Of a stretch of 64,000 nt of DNA, positions 56,301 through 62,300 are shown in pieces. The notes under the pieces are model-generated. The model was given only the letters and a program-made list of their open reading frames with translations, made no database searches and was not told where the DNA came from. The stretch comes from Pterobdella sp. o SKG-2022 (taxonomy: Eukaryota > Annelida > Clitellata > Hirudinida > Piscicolidae), in assembly GCA_964035795.1 (NCBI GenBank), contig CAXIVU010000239.1:1-64000 (forward strand), in the 5' to 3' direction. Position 1 is the stretch's first letter, and every line of letters starts with the position of its first letter. A program made the translations under genes and the position numbers.

Positions 56301-59300
56301 GTAGTTGGCGTTGTTGTTTCTACAGTAGTAACTGTTGGCGTAGATTTAGACAACATTTCTGTCTTTGTTGTCATAATAACAGTTGTTGTTTGCGTTGATG
56401 TTGCAATCGTTGTCGAAACTGTTGTAGCTATAGCCAATGAAGTTGTTGTTACAGTTATTGTAGTTGGCGTTGTTGTTTCTACAGTAGTAACTGTTGGCGT
56501 AGATTTAAACAACATTTTTGTCGTTGTTGTCATAATAACAGTTGTTGTTTGCGTTGATGTTGCAATCGTTGTCGAAACTGTTGTAGCTGTAGTCAATGAA
56601 GTTGTTGTTACAGTTATTGTAGTTGGCGTTGTTGTTTCTACAGTAGTAACTGTTGGCGTAGATTTAGACAACATTTCTGTCGTTGTTGTCATAATAACAG
56701 TTGTTGTTTGCGTTAATGTTGCAATCGTTGTCGAAACTGTTGTAGCTGTAGCCAATGAAGTTGTTGTTACAGAAATTGTAGTTGGCGTTGTTGTTTCTAC
56801 AGTAGTAACTGTTGGCGTAGATTTAGACAACATTTCTGTCGTTGTTGTCATAATAACAGTTGTTGTTTGCGTTGATGTTGCAATCGTTGTCGAAACTGTT
56901 GTAGCTGTAGCCAATGAAGTTGTTGTCACAGTTATTGTAGTTGGCGTTGTTGTTTCTACAGTAGTAACTGTTGGCGTAGATTTAGACAACATTTCTGTCG
57001 TTGTTGTCATAATAACAGTTGTTGTTTGCGTTGATGTTGCAATCGTTGTCGAAACTGTTGTAGCTGTAGCCAATGAAGTTGTTGTTACAGTTATTGTAGT
57101 TGGCGTTGTTGTTTCTACAGTAGTAACTGTTGGCGTAGATTTAGACAACATTTCTGTCTTTGTTGTCATAATAACAGTTGTTGTTTGCGTTGATGTTGCA
57201 ATCGATGTCGAAACTGTTGTAGCTGTAGCCAATGAAGTTGTTGTTACAGTTATTGTAGTTGGCGTTGTTGTTTCTACAGTAGTAACTGTTGGCGTAGATT
57301 TAGACAACATTTCTGTCTTTGTTGTCATAATAACAGTTGTTGTTTGCGTTGATGTTGCAATCGTTGTCGAAACTGTTGTAGCTATAGCCAATGAAGTTGT
57401 TGTTACAGTTATTGTAGTTGGCGTTGTTGTTTCTACAGTAGTAACTGTTGGCGTAGATTTAGACAACATTTTTGTCGTTGTTGTCATAATAACAGTTGTT
57501 GTTTGCGTTGATGTTGCAATCGTTGTCGAAACTGTTGTAGCTGTAGTCAATGAAGTTGTTGTTACAGTTATTGTAGTTGGCGTTGTTGTTTCTACAGTAG
57601 TAACTGTTGGCGTAGATGTAGACAACATTTCTGTCTTTGTTGTCATAATAACAGTTGTTGTTTGCGTTGATGTTGCAATCGTTGTCGAAACTGTTGTAGC
57701 TGTAGCCAATGAAGTTGTTGTTACAGTTATTGTAGTTGGCGTTGTTGTTTCTACAGTAGTAACTGTTGGCGTAGATTTAGACAACATTTCTGTCGTTGTT
57801 GTCATAATAACAGTTGTTGTTTGCGTTGATGTTGCAATCGTTGTCGAAACTGTTGTAGCTGTAGCCAATGAAGTTGTTGTTACAGTTATTGTAGTTGGCG
57901 TTGTTGTTTCTACAGTAGTAACTGTTGGCGTAGATTTAGACAACATTTCTGTCTTTGTTGTCATAATAACAGTTGTTGTTTGCGTTGATGTTGCAATCGT
58001 TGTCGAAACTGTTGTAGCTATAGCCAATGAAGTTGTTGTTACAGTTATTGTAGTTGGCGTTGTTGTTTCTACAGTAGTAACTGTTGGCGTAGATTTAGAC
58101 AACATTTTTGTCGTTGTTGTCATAATAACAGTTGTTGTTTGCGTTGATGTTGCAATCGTTGTCGAAACTGTTGTAGCTGTAGTCAATGAAGTTGTTGTTA
58201 CAGTTATTGTAGTTGGCGTTGTTGTTTCTACAGTAGTAACTGTTGGCGTAGATTTAGACAACATTTCTGTCGTTGTTGTCATAATAACAGTTGTTGTTTG
58301 CGTTAATGTTGCAATCGTTGTCGAAACTGTTGTAGCTGTAGCCAATGAAGTTGTTGTTACAGAAATTGTAGTTGGCGTTGTTGTTTCTACAGTAGTAACT
58401 GTTGGCGTAGATTTAGACAACATTTCTGTCGTTGTTGTCATAATAACAGTTGTTGTTTGCGTTGATGTTGCAATCGTTGTCGAAACTGTTGTAGCTGTAG
58501 CCAATGAAGTTGTTGTCACAGTTATTGTAGTTGGCGTTGTTGTTTCTACAGTAGTAACTGTTGGCGTAGATTTAGACAACATTTCTGTCGTTGTTGTCAT
58601 AATAACAGTTGTTGTTTGCGTTGATGTTGCAATCGTTGTCGAAACTGTTGTAGCTGTAGCCAATGAAGTTGTTGTTACAGTTATTGTAGTTGGCGTTGTT
58701 GTTTCTACAGTAGTAACTGTTGGCGTAGATTTAGACAACATTTCTGTCTTTGTTGTCATAATAACAGTTGTTGTTTGCGTTGATGTTGCAATCGATGTCG
58801 AAACTGTTGTAGCTGTAGCCAATGAAGTTGTTGTTACAGTTATTGTAGTTGGCGTTGTTGTTTCTACAGTAGTAACTGTTGGCGTAGATTTAGACAACAT
58901 TTCTGTCGTTGTTGTCATAATAACAGTTGTTGTTTGCGTTGATGTTGCAATCGTTGTCGAAACTGTTGTAGCTGTAGCCAATGAAGTTGTTGTTACAGTT
59001 ATTGTAGTTGGCGTTGTTGTTTCTACAGTAGTAACTGTTGGCGTAGATTTAGACAACATTTCTGTCGTTGTTGTCATAATAAGAGTTGTTGTTTGCGTTG
59101 ATGTTGCAATCGTTGTCGAAACTGTTGTAGCTGTAGCCAATGAAGTTGTTGTTACAGTTATTGTAGTTGGCGTTGTTGTTTCTACAGTAGTAACTGTTGG
59201 CGTAGATTTAGACAACATTTCTGTCGTTGTTGTCATAATAACAGTTGTTGTTTGCGTTGATGTTGCAATCGTTGTCGAAACTGTTGTAGCTGTAGCCAAT

Positions 59301-62300
59301 GAAGTTGTTGTTACAGTTATTGTAGTTGGCGTTGTTGTTTCTACAGTAGTAACTGTTGGCGTAGATTTAGACAACATTTCTGTCGTTGTTGTCATAATAA
59401 GAGTTGTTGTTTGCGTTGATGTTGCAATCGATGTCGAAACTGTTGTAGCTGTAGCCAATGAAGTTGTTGTTACAGTTATTGTAGTTGGCGTTGTTGTTTC
59501 TACAGTAGTAACTGTTGGCGTAGATTTAGACAACATTTCTGTCGTTGTTGTCATAATAACAGTTGTTGTTTGCGTTGATGTTGCAATCGTTGTCGAAACT
59601 GTTGTAGCTGTAGCCAATGAAGTTGTTGTTACAGTTATTGTAGTTGGCGTTGTTGTTTCTACAGTAGTAACTGTTGGCGTAGATTTAGACAACATTTCTG
59701 TCGTTGTTGTCATAATAACAGTTGTTGTTTGCGTTGATGTTGCAATCGTTGTCGAAACTGTTGTAGCTGTAGCCAATGAAGTTGTTGTTACAGTTATTGT
59801 AGTTGGCGTTGTTGTTTCTACAGTAGTAACTGTTGGCGTAGATTTAGACAACATTTCTGTCGTTGTTGTCATAATAACAGTTGTTGTTTGCGTTAATGTT
59901 GCAATCGTTGTCGAAACTGTTGTAGCTGTAGCCAATGAAGTTGTTGTTACAGTTATTGTAGTTGGCGTTGTTGTTTCTACAGTAGTAACTGTTGGCGTAG
60001 ATTTAGACAACATTTCTATCGTTGTTGTCATAATAACAGTTGTTGTTTGCGTTGATGTTGCAATCGTTGTCGAAACTGTTGTAGCTGTAGCCAATGAAAT
60101 TGTTGTTACAGAAATTGTAGTTGGCGTTGTTGTTTCTACAGTAGTAACTGTTGGCGTAGATTTAGACAACATTTCTGTCGTTGTTGTCATAATAACAGTT
60201 GTTGTTTGCGTTGATGTTGCAATCGTTGTCGAAACTGTTGTAGCTGTAGCCAATGAAGTTGTTGTTACAGTTATTGTAGTTGGCGTTGTTGTTTCTACAG
60301 TAGTAACTGTTGGCGTAGATTTAGACAACATTTCTGTCGTTGTTGTCATAATAACAGTTGTTGTTTGCGTTGATGTTGCAATCGTTGTCGAAACAGTTGT
60401 AGCTATAGCCAATGAAGTTGTTGTTACAGTTATTGTAGTTGGCGTTGTTGTTTCTACAGTAGTAACTGTTGGCGTAGATTTAGACAACATTTCTGTCGTT
60501 GTTGTCATAATAACAGTTGTTGTTTGCGTTGATGTTGCAATCGTTGTCGAAACTGTTGTAGCTGTAGCCAATGAAGTTGTTGTTACAGTTATTGTAGTTG
60601 GCGTTGTTGTTTCTACAGTAGTAACTGTTGGCGTAGATTTAGACAACATTTCTGTCTTTGTTGTCATAATAACAGTTGTTGTTTGCGTTGATGTTGCAAT
60701 CGATGTCGAAACTGTTGTAGCTGTAGCCAATGAAGTTGTTGTTACAGTTATTGTAGTTGGCGTTGTTGTTTCTACAGTAGTAACTGTTGGCGTAGATTTA
60801 GACAACATTTCTGTCGTTGTTGTCATAATAACAGTTGTTGTTTGCGTTGATGTTGCAATCGTTGTCGAACCTGTTGTAGCTGTAGCCAATGAAGTTGTTG
60901 TTACAGTTATTGTAGTTGGCGTTGTTGTTTCTACAGTAGTAACTGTTGGCGTAGATTTAGACAACATTTCTGTCTTTGTTGTCATAATAACAGTTGTTGT
61001 TTGCGTTGATGTTGCAATCGTTGTCGAAACTGTTGTAGCTATAGCCAATGAAGTTGTTGTTACAGTTATTGTAGTTGGCGTTGTTGTTTCTACAGTAGTA
61101 ACTGTTGGCGTAGATTTAGACAACATTTCTGTCGTTGTTGTCATAATAACAGTTGTTGTTTGCGTTGATGTTGCAATCGTTGTCGAAACTGTTGTAGCTG
61201 TAGCCAATGAAGTTGTTGTTACAGTTATTGTAGTTGGCGTTGTTGTTTCTACAGTAGTAACTGTTGGCGTAGATTTAGACAACATTTCTGTCTTTGTTGT
61301 CATAATAACAGTTGTTGTTTGCGTTGATGTTGCAATCGATGTCGAAACTGTTGTAGCTGTAGCCAATGAAGTTGTTGTTACAGTTATTGTAGTTGGCGTT
61401 GTTGTTTCTACAGTAGTAACTGTTGGCGTAGATTTAGACAACATTTCTGTCGTTGTTGTCATAATAACAGTTGTTGTTTGCGTTGATGTTGCAATCGTTG
61501 TCGAACCTGTTGTAGCTGTAGCCAATGAAGTTGTTGTTACAGTTATTGTAGTTGGCGTTGTTGTTTCTACAGTAGTAACTGTTGGCGTAGATTTAGACAA
61601 CATTTCTGTCTTTGTTGTCATAATAACAGTTGTTGTTTGCGTTGATGTTGCAATCGTTGTCGAAACTGTTGTAGCTATAGCCAATGAAGTTGTTGTTACA
61701 GTTATTGTAGTTGGCGTTGTTGTTTCTACAGTAGTAACTGTTGGCGTAGATTTAGACAACATTTCTGTCGTTGTTGTCATAATAACAGTTGTTGTTTGCG
61801 TTGATGTTGCAATCGTTGTCGAAACTGTTGTAGCTGTAGCCAATGAAGTTGTTGTTACAGTTATTGTAGTTGGCGTTGTTGTTTCTACAGTAGTAACTGT
61901 TGGCGTAGATTTAGACAACATTTCTGTCTTTGTTGTCATAATAACAGTTGTTGTTTGCGTTGATGTTGCAATCGTTGTCGAAACTGTTGTAGCTGTAGCC
62001 AATGAAGTTGTTGTTACAGTTATTGTAGTTGGCGTTGTTGTTTCTACAGTAGTAACTGTTGGCGTAGATTTAGACAACATTTCTGTCGTTGTTGTCATAA
62101 TAACAGTTGTTGTTTGCGTTAATGTTGCAATCGTTGTCGAAACTGTTGTAGCTGTAGCCAATGAAGTTGTTGTTACAGTTATTGTAGTTGGCGTTGTTGT
62201 TTCTACAGTAGTAACTGTTGGCGTAGATTTAGACAACATTTCTGTCGTTGTTGTCATAATAACAGTTGTTGTTTGCGTTGATGTTGCAATCGTTGTCGAA

